Shown one piece after another: positions 8,864 to 18,796 of a stretch of DNA of 64,000 nt. Position numbers and translations under genes: made by a program. The notes beneath the pieces were generated by a model that saw only the letters and a program-made list of their open reading frames with translations, had not been told where the DNA came from and made no database searches. This DNA is from Tahibacter aquaticus. Lineage in GTDB: Bacteria > Pseudomonadota > Gammaproteobacteria > Xanthomonadales > Rhodanobacteraceae. The DNA lies in contig NZ_SNZH01000006.1 in assembly GCF_004363655.1 (NCBI RefSeq), forward strand, positions 248,001-312,000, in the 5' to 3' direction. Numbering within the stretch: position 1 is the first letter of the stretch; each line of letters begins with the position of its first letter.

Positions 8864-10585
8864 TCAATCGCGCGGACGGATAAGGCCCAGGCTTTCCAGC
8901 TTGAGCACGATGCGCTGCACGGCTTCGTCCGGGTTCATTTCGCTGGTGTCGATGCGCAGCTCTGGCGATTCCGGCGTTTCGTAGGGATCGCTGATGCCGG
9001 TGAATTCCTTCAGCTTGCCCGCCCGCGCCAGTGCATACAGCCCCTTGCGGTCGCGCTCTTCGCAGACCTCCAGTGGCGTGGCGATATGGGTTTCGACGAA
9101 GAGGCCGTACTGCGCGATCATTTCGCGCACCTGGCGGCGCGCCTCGGCATACGGAGCGATCGGTGCACAGATCGCGATGCCGCCGTTCTTGGTGATTTCG
9201 CTGGCGACGAAGCCGATGCGCTGCACATTCAGATTACGGTGTTCGCGCGAGAAGCCCAGTTCCGACGAAAGGTGTTTGCGCACGACGTCGCCGTCGAGCA
9301 GGGTCACCGGCCGCGTGCCCAGTTCCAGCAGGCGCACCATCAGCGCGTTGGCCAGGGTCGACTTGCCCGCGCCGGACAGGCCGGTGAAGAACACGGTAAA
9401 ACCCTGCTTGTGCCGCGCCGGATGCGTGCGGCGCAGCTCGCTGACCACTTCTGGATAAGTAAACCATTCCGGAATGTCCAGCCCTTCGTGCAGGCGCCGG
9501 CGCAGCTCGGTGCCGGAAATGTTCAGTACCGTTTCGCCGGGCCGGATCTCGTCAGCCGGCGCGTACTGCGCGCGTTCCTGCACGTACAGCATTTCCTGGA
9601 ACGGCACCATCTGTATGCCCAGTTCCTGCTGGTGAAGCGCGACCAGTTCCTGTGCCTCGTAAGGTCCGTAGAACGGCTGGCCGTCGGCGCCGTTGCCCGG
9701 GCCGGCGTGATCGCGGCCGACGATGAAATGCGAGCAGCCGTGATTCTTGCGGATGATCGCGTGCCAAAGCGCCTCGCGCGGCCCGCCCATGCGCATGGCC
9801 AGGTGCAGCAGCGACAGCATGCTGGTCTGTTCGGGGTAGTGCGCGATCAGCTTTTCGTAGCAGCGCACGCGGGTGTAGTGGTCGATGTCGCCGGGCTTGG
9901 TCATGCCCACGCTGGGATGGATGAGCAGGTTGGCTTCGGCGATCTGGGCGGCGCGGAAGGTCAGCTCCAGATGGGCGCGGTGCATGGGATTGCGGGTCTG
10001 GAATGCCACCACGCGGCGCCAGCCGCGCTTGTCGAACTGGGCACGCACTTCCCGCGGCGTCAGGCGCAGGTGGCGGAAATCGTAGTGCGGCGGCAAGGTC
10101 AGGCCGCGGATGCGGCCACCGAGGTAGACCGGGCCGGCCTTGTCCAGTAGCCAGGAAACACCGGCGTGCAGGCGGTCGGTGGTACCGAATACGGCCTGGG
10201 CTTCGGCCTCGCGATCGGGCTGCCAGCGATCGGCGATTTCCAGCACGGCCAGGGTCACCCCTTCCGGATCGCGCAGCGCGATGCGGGGTGCGCCGGCGAC
10301 CTTGTCGGCGAACTCACTCGATACATCCAGCGTGATCGGCATCGGCCACAGCTGGCCGTCGGCCAGGCGCAGGTCGCGGCAGACCGACTCGTAGTCGGCA
10401 CGTCCCAGAAAGCCCTGCAGCGGCGAGAACGCGCCGGTCATCAGCAATTCCAGATCGCACAGCTGGCGTGGGCTCAGATCCCAGCCGGGCAGGCCGGCGG
10501 CTTCGTGCTTGAGCGCGTCGCGCTCGGCTTCAGGCACAAGCAGGTCGACGAGGTGGCCGCCGTGCGGCGCGATAAGTTGGCTCAT
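8864..10585 (-). CDS. Bifunctional sulfate adenylyltransferase / adenylylsulfate kinase
   Basis: 573 residues with two enzyme domains for sulfate activation. Residues 1-385 are ATP sulfurylase, with nucleotide-binding QTRNPMHRAH (196-205) and VGRDHAGPG (289-297). Residues 395-573 are APS kinase, with P-loop GLSGAGKST (402-410), then DGDVVRKHL and FSREHRNLNVQRIGF. Together they convert sulfate and ATP to PAPS. This homomeric Sat-CysC order differs from the CysD/CysN(C) system; the intact P-loop argues for an active kinase rather than the regulatory domain of fungal enzymes. The ATG at 10585 follows 52 bp after the ABC-F gene on the same strand. No sulfate transport or reduction gene is adjacent. 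Confidence 0.9.
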   Translation of the reverse strand: MSQLIAPHGGHLVDLLVPEAERDALKHEAAGLPGWDLSPRQLCDLELLMTGAFSPLQGFLGRADYESVCRDLRLADGQLWPMPITLDVSSEFADKVAGAPRIALRDPEGVTLAVLEIADRWQPDREAEAQAVFGTTDRLHAGVSWLLDKAGPVYLGGRIRGLTLPPHYDFRHLRLTPREVRAQFDKRGWRRVVAFQTRNPMHRAHLELTFRAAQIAEANLLIHPSVGMTKPGDIDHYTRVRCYEKLIAHYPEQTSMLSLLHLAMRMGGPREALWHAIIRKNHGCSHFIVGRDHAGPGNGADGQPFYGPYEAQELVALHQQELGIQMVPFQEMLYVQERAQYAPADEIRPGETVLNISGTELRRRLHEGLDIPEWFTYPEVVSELRRTHPARHKQGFTVFFTGLSGAGKSTLANALMVRLLELGTRPVTLLDGDVVRKHLSSELGFSREHRNLNVQRIGFVASEITKNGGIAICAPIAPYAEARRQVREMIAQYGLFVETHIATPLEVCEERDRKGLYALARAGKLKEFTGISDPYETPESPELRIDTSEMNPDEAVQRIVLKLESLGLIRPRD

Positions 10586-10637
10586 GGATGCGGTGGTTCC
10601 GGGGTTGAAGAGAGAGGAGAAAGGTGCGGCGCCGCGT

Positions 10638-12530
10638 TCAGTCGGCGCCGGCCTGTTCCAGGGTTTCCTGCGCCAGCAGCCAGGCATCTTCGACCTGGCC
10701 CAGTTCGGCCACCAGCTGGCCGATTTCGCGGGTGAGTTGTTGTGCCTTGGTCGGCGGACCCTCGTACAGCGCCGGATCCTGCAGCGCGGTTTCCAGCGCC
10801 TGCTTGCGGCCGGACAGCTCGCCCATGCGCTTTTCCAGTTTCTGCACTTCCTTGCGCAGCGGTGCCATGCGCGCGCGCAGGTCGGCGCGCTCGCGCCGCT
10901 CGTCCTTGCGCGAAGCGGCCGAGGCCGGCGTTGCGGCGGCATCGGCGGCGTTGGCCGCTTCGGCCTGGCGCAGCACGATGCGGGCGTAGTCTTCCAGGTC
11001 GCCCTCGTACGGTTGCACGCGGCCGGCGCCGACCAGCAGCAGGGTTTCGCAGCAGGTGCGGATCAGCGAGCGGTCGTGCGCGACCAGCACTACCGCGCCG
11101 TCGAAGCCGTTCAGCGCTTCAGTCAGCGCTTCGCGCATGTCCAGGTCGAGGTGGTTGGTCGGTTCGTCCAGCAGCAGCAGGTTGGGTTTCTGCCAGACCA
11201 CCAGGGCCAGGCAAAGGCGCGCCTTTTCGCCGCCGGAGAATGGCGCTACCGGCTCCAGCGCGCGCTCGCCGAGAAAGCCGAAGCCACCGAGGAAATCGCG
11301 TGCGGCCTGTTCGCCGAGCTTGTCGTCCAGGCGCTTGAGGTGTTCGACCGCGCTGGCCGCCGGGTCCAGCGTTTCCAGCTGATGCTGGGCGAAATAGCCG
11401 ATGCGCAGGCCTTTGGCCTCGAAGCGCTCGCCGCTGCGGTTTTCCAGCGCTCCGGAGAGCAGTTTGATCAGCGTGGACTTGCCCGCGCCGTTGGCACCGA
11501 GCAGGGCGATGCGATCACCGGGCACCAGACCGAACTTCACATTTTCCAGAATCGTGCGTTCGCCGTAGCCGGCCGAGGCCTGGTCCAGCCGCGCCAGCGG
11601 ATAGGGCAGGGCGTCGGGTTCGCGGAATTCGAAGCGGATGCTGGAGGCGGCGCGGATCGGTGCGATCTCGACCATGCGTTCCAGCGCCTTGACGCGACTC
11701 TGCGCCTGGCGCGCCTTGCTGGCCTTGGCCTTGAAGCGATCGACGAAACTCTGCAGGTGGGCGCGTTCGCGCTGCTGGCGGTCGTACTGCAGCTGCTGCT
11801 GTACCAGTCGTTCGGCGCGCTTGCGTTCGAAGCCGGACAGGTTGCCGGCGAACAGTTCCACTTTTTCGTCGGCAATCTCGAGCACGTGGCTGACCACGTT
11901 GTCGATGAATTCACGGTCGTGGGAAATCAGCAGCAGGGTGCCGGCGTAGCGTCGCAGCCAGTCTTCCAGCCAGAACACGGCGTCGAGGTCGAGGTGGTTG
12001 GTCGGTTCGTCCAGCAGCAGCAGGTCGGAGCGGCACATCAGCGCCTGGGCCAGGTTGAGGCGCATGCGCCAGCCACCGGAGAACTCGGCCACCGAGCGGT
12101 GCTCCTCGCCGGGCTTGAAGCCCAGGCCGTGCATCAGCGCGGCGGCGCGGGCCGGCGCGGCATAGCCATCAATGACATGCAGCCGTTCGTGCAAGGCGGC
12201 CTGGGCGAGTGCGTCGTGGTCGGCCTCGGCCTTGCTCAGGGCCGCTTCGACCTGGCGGTATTCCGGATCGCCGTCCAGTACATAGTCGACGCCGCTGCGG
12301 GCCAGCGCCGGCGTTTCCTGGCGTACATGCGCCATGACCCAGTCGCGTGGCCGGGAGAATTCGCCGGCGTCCGCCTGCAACTCGCCCGCTACCAGGGCGA
12401 ACAGGCTGGATTTGCCCGCGCCGTTGCGTCCGGTTACCCCTACCCGCCAGCCCGCATGCAGTTGCACGCTGGCATCGGAAAACAGCAGTTTGCTGCCGCG
12501 CCGCAGCGCAAGCGATTCGAATCTGAGCAT
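10638..12530 (-). CDS. yheS: ABC-F family ATPase (YheS type)
   Basis: 630 residues with two ABC domains and no membrane span, as in ABC-F translation factors. Walker A sequences are GRNGAGKSS and GANGAGKST; signatures are EFSGGWRMRL and PFSGGEKARL; both are followed by LLLLDEPTNHLDLD. The P-site-tRNA interaction linker lies between the domains (about residues 240-310), and a C-terminal coiled-coil extension (residues 540-630) is rich in charged residues. ABC-F proteins act on the ribosome near the E site; YheS is the closest E. coli type judging from the N-terminus. It probably shares a transcript with the downstream sulfurylase/kinase gene. Confidence 0.88.
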   Translation of the reverse strand: MLRFESLALRRGSKLLFSDASVQLHAGWRVGVTGRNGAGKSSLFALVAGELQADAGEFSRPRDWVMAHVRQETPALARSGVDYVLDGDPEYRQVEAALSKAEADHDALAQAALHERLHVIDGYAAPARAAALMHGLGFKPGEEHRSVAEFSGGWRMRLNLAQALMCRSDLLLLDEPTNHLDLDAVFWLEDWLRRYAGTLLLISHDREFIDNVVSHVLEIADEKVELFAGNLSGFERKRAERLVQQQLQYDRQQRERAHLQSFVDRFKAKASKARQAQSRVKALERMVEIAPIRAASSIRFEFREPDALPYPLARLDQASAGYGERTILENVKFGLVPGDRIALLGANGAGKSTLIKLLSGALENRSGERFEAKGLRIGYFAQHQLETLDPAASAVEHLKRLDDKLGEQAARDFLGGFGFLGERALEPVAPFSGGEKARLCLALVVWQKPNLLLLDEPTNHLDLDMREALTEALNGFDGAVVLVAHDRSLIRTCCETLLLVGAGRVQPYEGDLEDYARIVLRQAEAANAADAAATPASAASRKDERRERADLRARMAPLRKEVQKLEKRMGELSGRKQALETALQDPALYEGPPTKAQQLTREIGQLVAELGQVEDAWLLAQETLEQAGAD

Positions 12531-12908
12531 CCGCCTAGTCTAGCAGGCCGTTGCAGGCCGGCGTTCCAGCCGCCGCAGCGGCCAGCAGTGGACCCATGCG
12601 GTCGTGACCGGCGTATTTGTGATCGACGGCACAGGGCGCGCTTGCGGCAGCCGCCATGCTTGGCGGCGGTTCGGGGCGGTTCGTCTCCTGCTCTGAGACA
12701 TACCTATAAGAATGTCGCCCTCGCCGGCAAAGGCGGCAACCGTAGTGGGAATGTCTGCGTATTCGCCTGGACCGGGAACTCTCCGCCGGATACGGGGTCG
12801 CACCCCGCCGGACGTTTGCCTTCAACCCGCCGCGTCTCCACAATACGGCGCCCCCGTAGTGCCTAGCGGCCGTCGGGCCGCCTACACATATCCATTCAGG
12901 AGCAATAG
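12531..12908. other. Divergent intergenic region between ABC-F and FkpA-like genes
   Basis: About 380 bp with no convincing gene on either strand; the open frames here have coding-unlike composition. It must hold promoters for both flanking genes. A TATAAG near 12704 could be a plus-strand -10 element, but the matching -35 is weak. The plus-strand gene has an AGGAG Shine-Dalgarno at the right edge. Confidence 0.5.
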
Positions 12909-13664
12909 ATGAGCAAGTTTCTGCAGAAGAGCCTGACCGCTGCCGCCGTCGTCGCGGCGCTCGGCACCGCGGGCGGTGCGTTTGCCCAGGAGCTGAAGAC
13001 CGAAAAGGACAAGGTCAGCTACATGGTCGGTATGGACGTGGGCAAAGGCCTGGCCTCGATCAAGGACGAAATCGACATGGCCGTGGTGATCCAGGCCCTG
13101 CAGGCTTCGGTCAAGGGCGACAAGACCGCGCTGACCCAGGAAGAAGCCCTGAAGGTTCGCCAGGATTTCATGACCAAGCTGCAGGCCAAGCGCGCTGCGG
13201 AAGAAAAGACCAAGGCCGAGACCAACAAGAAGGCCGGCGATGAATTCCTGGCCAAGAACAAGGCCAAGAAGGGCGTGACCACGACCGCTTCGGGCCTGCA
13301 GTACGAAGTCGTCAAGGCCGGCACCGGTCCGAAGCCGAAGGACACCGACACCGTACAGGTCCACTACACCGGCACCCTGCTCGACGGCACCAAGTTCGAC
13401 AGCTCGGTCGATCGCGGCGAACCGGCTACCTTCCCGCTCAAGGGCGTGATCCCGGGCTGGACCGAAGGCCTGCAGCTGATGCCGGTCGGTTCCAAGTACA
13501 AGTTCTTCATCCCGGCCAACCTGGCCTACGGCGAAAACGGTCCGGGCCCGATCGGCCCGAACGCAACGCTGACCTTCGACGTCGAACTGATCAAGATCGT
13601 GCCGCCGGAAGCCGCTGCCAAGCCGGCAGATCCGGCCGCTGCGGCCAAGCCCGCAACGAAGTAA
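12909..13664 (+). CDS. Periplasmic FKBP-type peptidyl-prolyl isomerase (FkpA/Mip-like)
   Basis: 251 residues with a signal peptide (to about residue 26, GGAFAQ), a helical dimerisation domain (residues 30-110, [14 protein letters not shown] then a lysine-rich helix) and an FKBP domain (115-232) with [31 protein letters not shown] and [21 protein letters not shown]. It catalyses proline cis/trans isomerisation and acts as a chaperone for outer-membrane and secreted proteins. The tail is an Ala/Lys/Pro-rich extension ([16 protein letters not shown]). It is followed by a strong terminator, so it is a single-gene unit. Confidence 0.93.
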   Translation: MSKFLQKSLTAAAVVAALGTAGGAFAQELKTEKDKVSYMVGMDVGKGLASIKDEIDMAVVIQALQASVKGDKTALTQEEALKVRQDFMTKLQAKRAAEEKTKAETNKKAGDEFLAKNKAKKGVTTTASGLQYEVVKAGTGPKPKDTDTVQVHYTGTLLDGTKFDSSVDRGEPATFPLKGVIPGWTEGLQLMPVGSKYKFFIPANLAYGENGPGPIGPNATLTFDVELIKIVPPEAAAKPADPAAAAKPATK

Positions 13665-13685
13665 GCGCAATACCTGGCGACAACG

Positions 13686-13715
13686 AAGGCGCGGCGTTCA
13701 TCGCCGCGCCTTTTT
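13686..13715 (+). terminator. Rho-independent terminator
   Basis: An 11-bp stem (13686..13696 with 13702..13712, core GGCGCGGCG/CGCCGCGCC), a 5-nt loop and five Ts, 22 bp after the FkpA-like stop codon. Confidence 0.85.
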
Positions 13716-13782
13716 CGTTGGCGCCGTCCATACTTGCCCCCTGCTAGAATTCCCGCTCTTTGACGTCAGGATCCCGCCCCGC

Positions 13783-15132
13783 ATGAACGTCACCGTTTTC
13801 GGCACCGGTTATGTCGGCCTGGTTACCGGCACCTGCCTGGCGGAGATGGGCAATGCTGTCGTCTGCGTCGACGTCGATGCGGGCAAGATCGAGCGCCTGG
13901 GCCGTGGCGAAATTCCGATCTACGAGCCCGGCCTGGAAGAGTTGGTACTGGCCAACCACGCCGCCGGCCGCCTCGCCTTCACCACCGAAGCCGCCCCGGC
14001 TATTGCCCATGGCGACGTGATTTTCATCGCCGTCGGCACGCCGCCGGGCGAGGACGGCAGTGCTGACCTGACTCACGTACTGGCTGTCGCGCGCACCATC
14101 GGCCAGCATCTCGGCGCCGGAAGTATCATAGTAAACAAATCCACGGTTCCCGTCGGTACCGCCGACCGCGTTCGCGCGACGATCGCGGATGTGCTGGCCG
14201 GGCGTGGCATCGCGATCGACTTCGACGTCGTTTCCAATCCCGAATTCCTCAAGGAAGGCGATGCCGTCAACGACTGCATGCGCCCCGACCGCATCGTCAT
14301 CGGCAGCGACAGTGCCAAGGCGATCACCGTGCTGCGCCGGCTCTATGCGCCGTTCAACCGCAATCACGATCGCATCGTGCTGATGGACGTGCGATCGGCC
14401 GAGCTGACCAAGTACGCCGCCAACGCCATGCTGGCAACCAAGATCAGCTTCATGAACGAGATGGCGAATATTGCCGAGCGCGTCGGCGCCGATATCGAGC
14501 AGGTGCGCCACGGCATCGGTTCGGATCCACGCATTGGCTATCACTTCATCTATCCCGGTGCCGGCTACGGCGGCTCCTGCTTTCCCAAGGACGTGCAGGC
14601 GCTGCATCGCATTGCCCGTGCTGGCGGCTACGAAGCGTCGCTGCTGCAGGCGGTAGAGCAGGTCAACGAGGCACAGAAAAGCCGCCTGTTCGAGCTGATC
14701 TGCCAGCATTTCGGCAATGACCTCGGCGGCCGCACGATCGCCGTCTGGGGGCTGGCCTTCAAGCCGAATACCGACGACATGCGCGAAGCGCCGAGCCGGC
14801 GCCTGCTGGAACAGCTCTGGCAGGCCGGTGCGCGCGTGCAGGCCTTCGATCCCGAGGCGCGCGAGGAAGCCCGGCAGATATTCGGCGAGCGTGCCGATCT
14901 GGTGTTGTGCGAACAGGCACAACAGGCCTTGCAAGACGCCGATGCATTGGTCGTAGTGACGGAATGGAAAGCGTTCCGCAGTCCGGATTTCAAAGTGTTG
15001 GCGACGCGGCTGAAATCCGCCGTCATTTTCGACGGCCGCAATATCTACGATCCGCTCGCCGTCGAAGCGGCTGGCATCGCGTATTACGGCATTGGCCGCG
15101 GGCGCAGCGTCGCCCGTGTCCAGGCCGGCTGA
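13783..15132 (+). CDS. ugd: UDP-glucose 6-dehydrogenase
   Basis: 449 residues. Oxidises UDP-glucose to UDP-glucuronate with two NAD+, a precursor for exopolysaccharide or lipopolysaccharide. It has the N-terminal Rossmann motif [18 protein letters not shown], the central catalytic cysteine C266 in [10 protein letters not shown], and the C-terminal domain with [17 protein letters not shown]. Length and motif order match the UDP-glucose/GDP-mannose dehydrogenase family. It is followed after 16 bp by a GDP-mannose dehydratase, so the pair supplies two nucleotide sugars for surface polysaccharide, although no glycosyltransferase cluster adjoins. Confidence 0.93.
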   Translation: MNVTVFGTGYVGLVTGTCLAEMGNAVVCVDVDAGKIERLGRGEIPIYEPGLEELVLANHAAGRLAFTTEAAPAIAHGDVIFIAVGTPPGEDGSADLTHVLAVARTIGQHLGAGSIIVNKSTVPVGTADRVRATIADVLAGRGIAIDFDVVSNPEFLKEGDAVNDCMRPDRIVIGSDSAKAITVLRRLYAPFNRNHDRIVLMDVRSAELTKYAANAMLATKISFMNEMANIAERVGADIEQVRHGIGSDPRIGYHFIYPGAGYGGSCFPKDVQALHRIARAGGYEASLLQAVEQVNEAQKSRLFELICQHFGNDLGGRTIAVWGLAFKPNTDDMREAPSRRLLEQLWQAGARVQAFDPEAREEARQIFGERADLVLCEQAQQALQDADALVVVTEWKAFRSPDFKVLATRLKSAVIFDGRNIYDPLAVEAAGIAYYGIGRGRSVARVQAG

Positions 15133-15148
15133 ACAGGACAGGGCAGTC

Positions 15149-16273
15149 GTGACGAAACGCGCGTTGATTACCGGCATCACCGGCCAGGACGGTGCCTATC
15201 TGGCCGAATTGCTGCTAGGCAAGGGCTATGAAGTACACGGCATCAAGCGGCGTACTTCGTCATTCAATTCCGAGCGCATCGATCATCTGTATCACGAGTT
15301 CGACGAGGCCGTGCCCAAGGTGCACCTGCACTATGGCGACCTCACCGATTCGCTCAGCCTGTTGCGGGTGATGCAGCTGGTGCAGCCGGACGAGATCTAC
15401 AACCTCGGTGCGCAAAGCCATGTGGCCGTGTCGTTCGAGGAGCCGGAATTCACTGCTAACGCGGATGCCCTGGGCACCTTGCGCATGCTTGAAGCCATGC
15501 GTGTACTCGGCCTGGGCGAGCGCTGCCGCTTCTATCAGGCGTCGTCCTCAGAGCTGTTCGGCCAGGTGCGCGAAACGCCGCAGAACGAGGACACGCCGTT
15601 TCATCCGCGTTCGCCTTACGGCGTGGCCAAGCTGTATGCGCACTGGATCACGCAGAATTACCGCGAGGCACACGGGCTGTTCGCCTGCAGCGGTATTCTG
15701 TTCAATCATGAATCGCCGCTGCGCGGCGAAACCTTCGTCACACGAAAGATCACGCGCGGCCTGGCGCGTTGCGCCTACGGCCTGCAGCAGTGTGTCTATC
15801 TGGGCAATCTGGATGCGCGGCGCGACTGGGGCCATGCGCGCGACTATGTCGAAGCACAATGGCTGATGCTGCAGCAGGAGCAGCCGCGCGACTACGTCAT
15901 TGCTACAGGTACGCAGTATACGGTGCGCGATTTCGTGCGCGAGGCCGCTGCTGCGCTGCAGCTGGAACTGGAATTCTGCGGCGATGGCGCGGACGAATAC
16001 GCACATGTGCTGCGCTGCGGCCTGGAGGGTTCCACGCTGCAGCCCGGCGATGTGCTGGTACGCATCCACGCACGCTACTTCCGTCCGGCGGAAGTCGATA
16101 CGCTGGTCGGCGACGCGAGCCGCGCACGACGCGACCTTGGCTGGTATCCGCGCACCGGATTTTCCGCCCTGGTCAGCGAAATGGCCGAAGCCGATCGCCG
16201 TCTTGCCGAACGCGAAGCGCGTGGGCTGGTAGGATCGCGCCATGGCCGCCACCTGATCGAGAAGTTGGGCTGA
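15149..16273 (+). CDS. gmd: GDP-mannose 4,6-dehydratase
   Basis: 374 residues starting at GTG 15149 ([20 protein letters not shown]), preceded by a purine-rich site. It converts GDP-mannose to GDP-4-keto-6-deoxymannose, the precursor of GDP-fucose, GDP-rhamnose or perosamine. Short-chain dehydrogenase features are the NADP motif [10 protein letters not shown], the catalytic region [11 protein letters not shown] and YGVAK, plus the family-typical [17 protein letters not shown]. The next enzyme of any such pathway is not in the window, so the final sugar is unknown. An upstream in-frame start at 15092 would overlap ugd and is rejected. Confidence 0.93.
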   Translation: MTKRALITGITGQDGAYLAELLLGKGYEVHGIKRRTSSFNSERIDHLYHEFDEAVPKVHLHYGDLTDSLSLLRVMQLVQPDEIYNLGAQSHVAVSFEEPEFTANADALGTLRMLEAMRVLGLGERCRFYQASSSELFGQVRETPQNEDTPFHPRSPYGVAKLYAHWITQNYREAHGLFACSGILFNHESPLRGETFVTRKITRGLARCAYGLQQCVYLGNLDARRDWGHARDYVEAQWLMLQQEQPRDYVIATGTQYTVRDFVREAAAALQLELEFCGDGADEYAHVLRCGLEGSTLQPGDVLVRIHARYFRPAEVDTLVGDASRARRDLGWYPRTGFSALVSEMAEADRRLAEREARGLVGSRHGRHLIEKLG

Positions 16274-16274
16274 A

Positions 16275-16496
16275 ATGCCGATTGCCACTACCCTGGAAGA
16301 ACGCCTGACCGAGCTGGAAGTGCGCTTTGCCTTCCTTGAAGATACGGTCGCCGTACTCAATTCCACCCTTGCAGCACACGATCGTCTGCTTGGCGACATG
16401 CGCGAGGAATTCCGCCGCCTGCATGCCGAGCTCGGTGTCGTGCGTTCGTCGCTGAGTCACGACTCGGCCAGCGAACCACCGCCACCGCACTACTGA
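16275..16496 (+). CDS. slyX: SlyX family protein
   Basis: 73 residues, starting one base after the gmd stop. The sequence TTLEERLTELEVRFAFLEDTVAVLN is a heptad-rich coiled coil typical of SlyX, a small cytoplasmic protein of unknown function, and the family's proline-rich end (EPPPPHY) is present. In many gammaproteobacteria slyX lies next to FKBP-type isomerase genes; here an FkpA-like gene is 2.6 kb upstream. Confidence 0.88.
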   Translation: MPIATTLEERLTELEVRFAFLEDTVAVLNSTLAAHDRLLGDMREEFRRLHAELGVVRSSLSHDSASEPPPPHY

Positions 16497-16536
16497 ATCA
16501 CCGACACCGCAACCGCCGTCTGCAAGAAGAACCGAT

Positions 16537-17163
16537 ATGGCCGACTCCCTGCGTGACCAGTTGTTGAAAAGTGGACTGGTCCAGAAATTGAAATCCGAGG
16601 CCAAGCCGGCCGCGCGTCCCGACAGCAGCGAGCCGGGCAAGTCTTCCGGCCCGCGCAACGGTGCCAGGCCCGATCCGCGCCGGCCAGGGCCGGCCAGGCC
16701 GGCGCAGCCATCTGCCGGCCAGGGCAAGCCACAGGCACCGCGTCCCGCCCGTACCGAAGGCGGCGAACCCGATCTGGCCCAGGCCTATGCGCTGCGCGCC
16801 CGCAGCGAGCGCGAAGAGCGCGAACGCGTCCAGCGCGAAGCCGAGCAGAAGGCGAAGGAAAAGCGCGAGCGCAAGGAGCAGATGAGCAAGCTGCTCAACG
16901 GCAGCGCGCTGAACGTGGCCGATGCCGAACATGCGCGGCATTTCGAACATGGCGGCAAGATCCGCCGCATCTATTGCACTCAGGAACAGCTGGCTGCGGT
17001 GAACCGTGGCGAGCTTGGCGTGGTGCAGCAGAACGGCCGCTACCTGCTGGTCACGCTCGATGTCGCGCAGAAGGCCAAGGCGATCGCGGCCGAGGCGCTG
17101 GTGCTGCTGGTCGATCCGAATGCGCCGCTCGAAGACGACGTGCCGGCCGATCTGATCTGGTAA
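16537..17163 (+). CDS. DUF2058 family nucleoprotein/polynucleotide-associated protein (YaiL-like)
   Basis: 208 residues. It has the family start ADSLRDQLLKSGLVQK, a disordered Pro/Arg/Gly stretch (residues 25-75), a long charged helix (80-115, REERERVQREAEQKAKEKRE) and the conserved C-terminal domain with FEHGGKIRRIYCTQEQ and GRYLLVTLD. The basic, disordered N-terminal half suggests nucleic-acid contact; the exact role is unknown. It lies 40 bp after slyX, likely on the same transcript, which ends at the hairpin at 17178. Confidence 0.88.
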   Translation: MADSLRDQLLKSGLVQKLKSEAKPAARPDSSEPGKSSGPRNGARPDPRRPGPARPAQPSAGQGKPQAPRPARTEGGEPDLAQAYALRARSEREERERVQREAEQKAKEKRERKEQMSKLLNGSALNVADAEHARHFEHGGKIRRIYCTQEQLAAVNRGELGVVQQNGRYLLVTLDVAQKAKAIAAEALVLLVDPNAPLEDDVPADLIW

Positions 17164-17177
17164 GCGGCGCGGATACT

Positions 17178-17212
17178 GCCTTGCGCCTGCGCGTTACGGG
17201 CAGGCGCAAGGC
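17178..17212 (+). terminator. Hairpin terminator after DUF2058
   Basis: GCCTTGCGCCTG (17178..17189) pairs perfectly with CAGGCGCAAGGC (17201..17212) around an 11-nt loop, followed by CTTTG. It lies 15 bp after the stop codon. Confidence 0.6.
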
Positions 17213-17241
17213 TTTGCCGCACATTGCGCAAGCCCAATGCA

Positions 17242-17271
17242 CAACGGCCCGGCAAGAGTGCCGGGCCGTTG
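17242..17271 (-). terminator. Hairpin terminator for the 17293 gene
   Basis: A perfect 13-bp stem, CAACGGCCCGGCA (17242..17254) with its complement at 17259..17271, and a 4-nt loop. There is no T run. It is placed 22 bp beyond the end of the minus-strand gene, back to back with the preceding hairpin. Confidence 0.6.
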
Positions 17272-17292
17272 CAGGTTCGCGCCGCCGTTTGT

Positions 17293-18465
17293 TCAACGCG
17301 GCATGATGGTGCATTCGATCTCGTTAGGCCCGCGGCTGCTGCAGCGCACGCTGCCACCGCTACCCGGGCCGCTCATGTCGGTGATTGGAATGCCGTTGCG
17401 ATCGGCCCAGTCCTGCAAGGCGTTCAGTCCCTGCTGGCCGCGCGGTGTATTGCTGAAGTTGAACTGGCGGTTGGTGAAGTAGGCAATGGGGTTGCCATTG
17501 CCCAACGGCAGCTGCAAGCCCTGCGAGTCCTGCACCTCTTTCAGCACGACTTCGGCGGTGACCGGGTCGTAGCGCACGATGGCAAAACCGCCGTCCTTCA
17601 TCGGCACTATCACGGTCACCTGCGACTGGATCTGCTTGGTGATCTGCTGGCCGCCCTGCACGAGGTTCATCGGCGCGGTACCGCCGATCGAGGACTGCAC
17701 CGTGCCGTTGAAGATGCCGGCGACGCCGCCGTTGGGCAAAGTGCCCACCTGATCGCGCACGAAGTTGTTGATCGAGCCGGGCAGGCCGAAGCCGAGGTCA
17801 TAGCTGGTGGCCGGGAAGTTGGGGTGAATGTCGTTGAAGTTGTTCGAGAAGACGTAGCCGCGTGTATCGATCGGGCTGTTCACGCCGGGCATGGTGTCGG
17901 CATTGACGGAAGATCCGCCGTGGGCTTCGGAACCGGGCGGGCGTCCCGTCGGTGTGCGACCTACGCCGGCCAGGCGCAGTTCCACCGTAGCGCCCGCGTT
18001 GGTTTTCCAGTACACCGAGCCGTCGCCGCGCGCAATCAGCTTGAAACCGAGGCTGTTGTTGTTGCGCCGATAAAGTTCGCCGGCCTGCTGCACGTAGGTG
18101 CGCAGATGCGCGTGGGTGGCGATTTCATAGCCGCCGATCTGTCTTTGCGTTTCCGGATCCCACTCCAGCGCGATGCCGCGCACTTCGCCGCGGCTGAGGT
18201 TGTAGACGAAGGCGTGGCTCTCGCGGACGCGGGGATACGTCGTCAGCGCCTTGTTGATGAAATCGTTCATCGACGTGCAGGTGTTGCACATGATGGCGTA
18301 GTCCTGTCCGGTGGCCGTGACCGAGTCGTCGATCAGATCGGGCAGTGGCGCTTCGGCCGCGGCCCTGACGGTGGCGGCGCCCAGGGCCAGCGCGCCCGGC
18401 AACAGGGCGGCGACCAGAACCAGATGGCTGAGCCGGCGGCTCAGCGTCGAATGCGTGGGTTGCAT
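17293..18465 (-). CDS. Secreted protein of unknown function
   Basis: 390 residues that I do not recognise. The start has an AAGGAG Shine-Dalgarno. A signal sequence follows a basic N-terminus ([22 protein letters not shown]). The mature part is rich in Gly, Asn and Thr and includes CNTCTSMNDFINK, YVFSNNFNDIHPNFPAT and VTVIVPMKDGGFAIVRYD; it ends with a likely disulfide pair in VRCSSRGPNEIECTIMPR. It shows no membrane span beyond the signal and no repeat. It is monocistronic, with a hairpin terminator and a long AT-richer upstream region. Periplasmic or extracellular location is inferred. Confidence 0.75.
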   Translation of the reverse strand: MQPTHSTLSRRLSHLVLVAALLPGALALGAATVRAAAEAPLPDLIDDSVTATGQDYAIMCNTCTSMNDFINKALTTYPRVRESHAFVYNLSRGEVRGIALEWDPETQRQIGGYEIATHAHLRTYVQQAGELYRRNNNSLGFKLIARGDGSVYWKTNAGATVELRLAGVGRTPTGRPPGSEAHGGSSVNADTMPGVNSPIDTRGYVFSNNFNDIHPNFPATSYDLGFGLPGSINNFVRDQVGTLPNGGVAGIFNGTVQSSIGGTAPMNLVQGGQQITKQIQSQVTVIVPMKDGGFAIVRYDPVTAEVVLKEVQDSQGLQLPLGNGNPIAYFTNRQFNFSNTPRGQQGLNALQDWADRNGIPITDMSGPGSGGSVRCSSRGPNEIECTIMPR

Positions 18466-18796
18466 GGAAAACTCCTTGCGTAGGCGTGGTAAGCAGATTT
18501 TTTTGCTTCGCCGCGATGGCCGTCCCTGATCGTCCGATGCTGCGATGGTGCGTTTGCTGATGTCGCGACTACCTCCGGTTTCCTGGGAAAAAAGGGATCC
18601 GAGGCGAAGACTCTCGCATGTCCCTTGATAAAAAGATGGGACATATATGGGTTGTTGTCAACGAAAACAGCCATGCTCCGGCGTGTGCAAATTTGAAAAT
18701 GATTTGCATCGAACTTGTGTCGTCGCCACTCGATGCGATACTTCGGCCACGGCGATTGCCGCCGTCACAGCCAATGCATCGAGGTCACCGCGCATC
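18466..18796. other. AT-richer divergent control region
   Basis: About 330 bp between two divergent genes with markedly lower GC than the surroundings, including GATAAAAAGATGGGACATAT (18627..18646) and GCAAATTTGAAAATGATTTG (18688..18707). I see no convincing gene. It probably holds promoters for both the secreted protein and the YbjQ-M48 operon; no binding site can be assigned. Confidence 0.45.
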
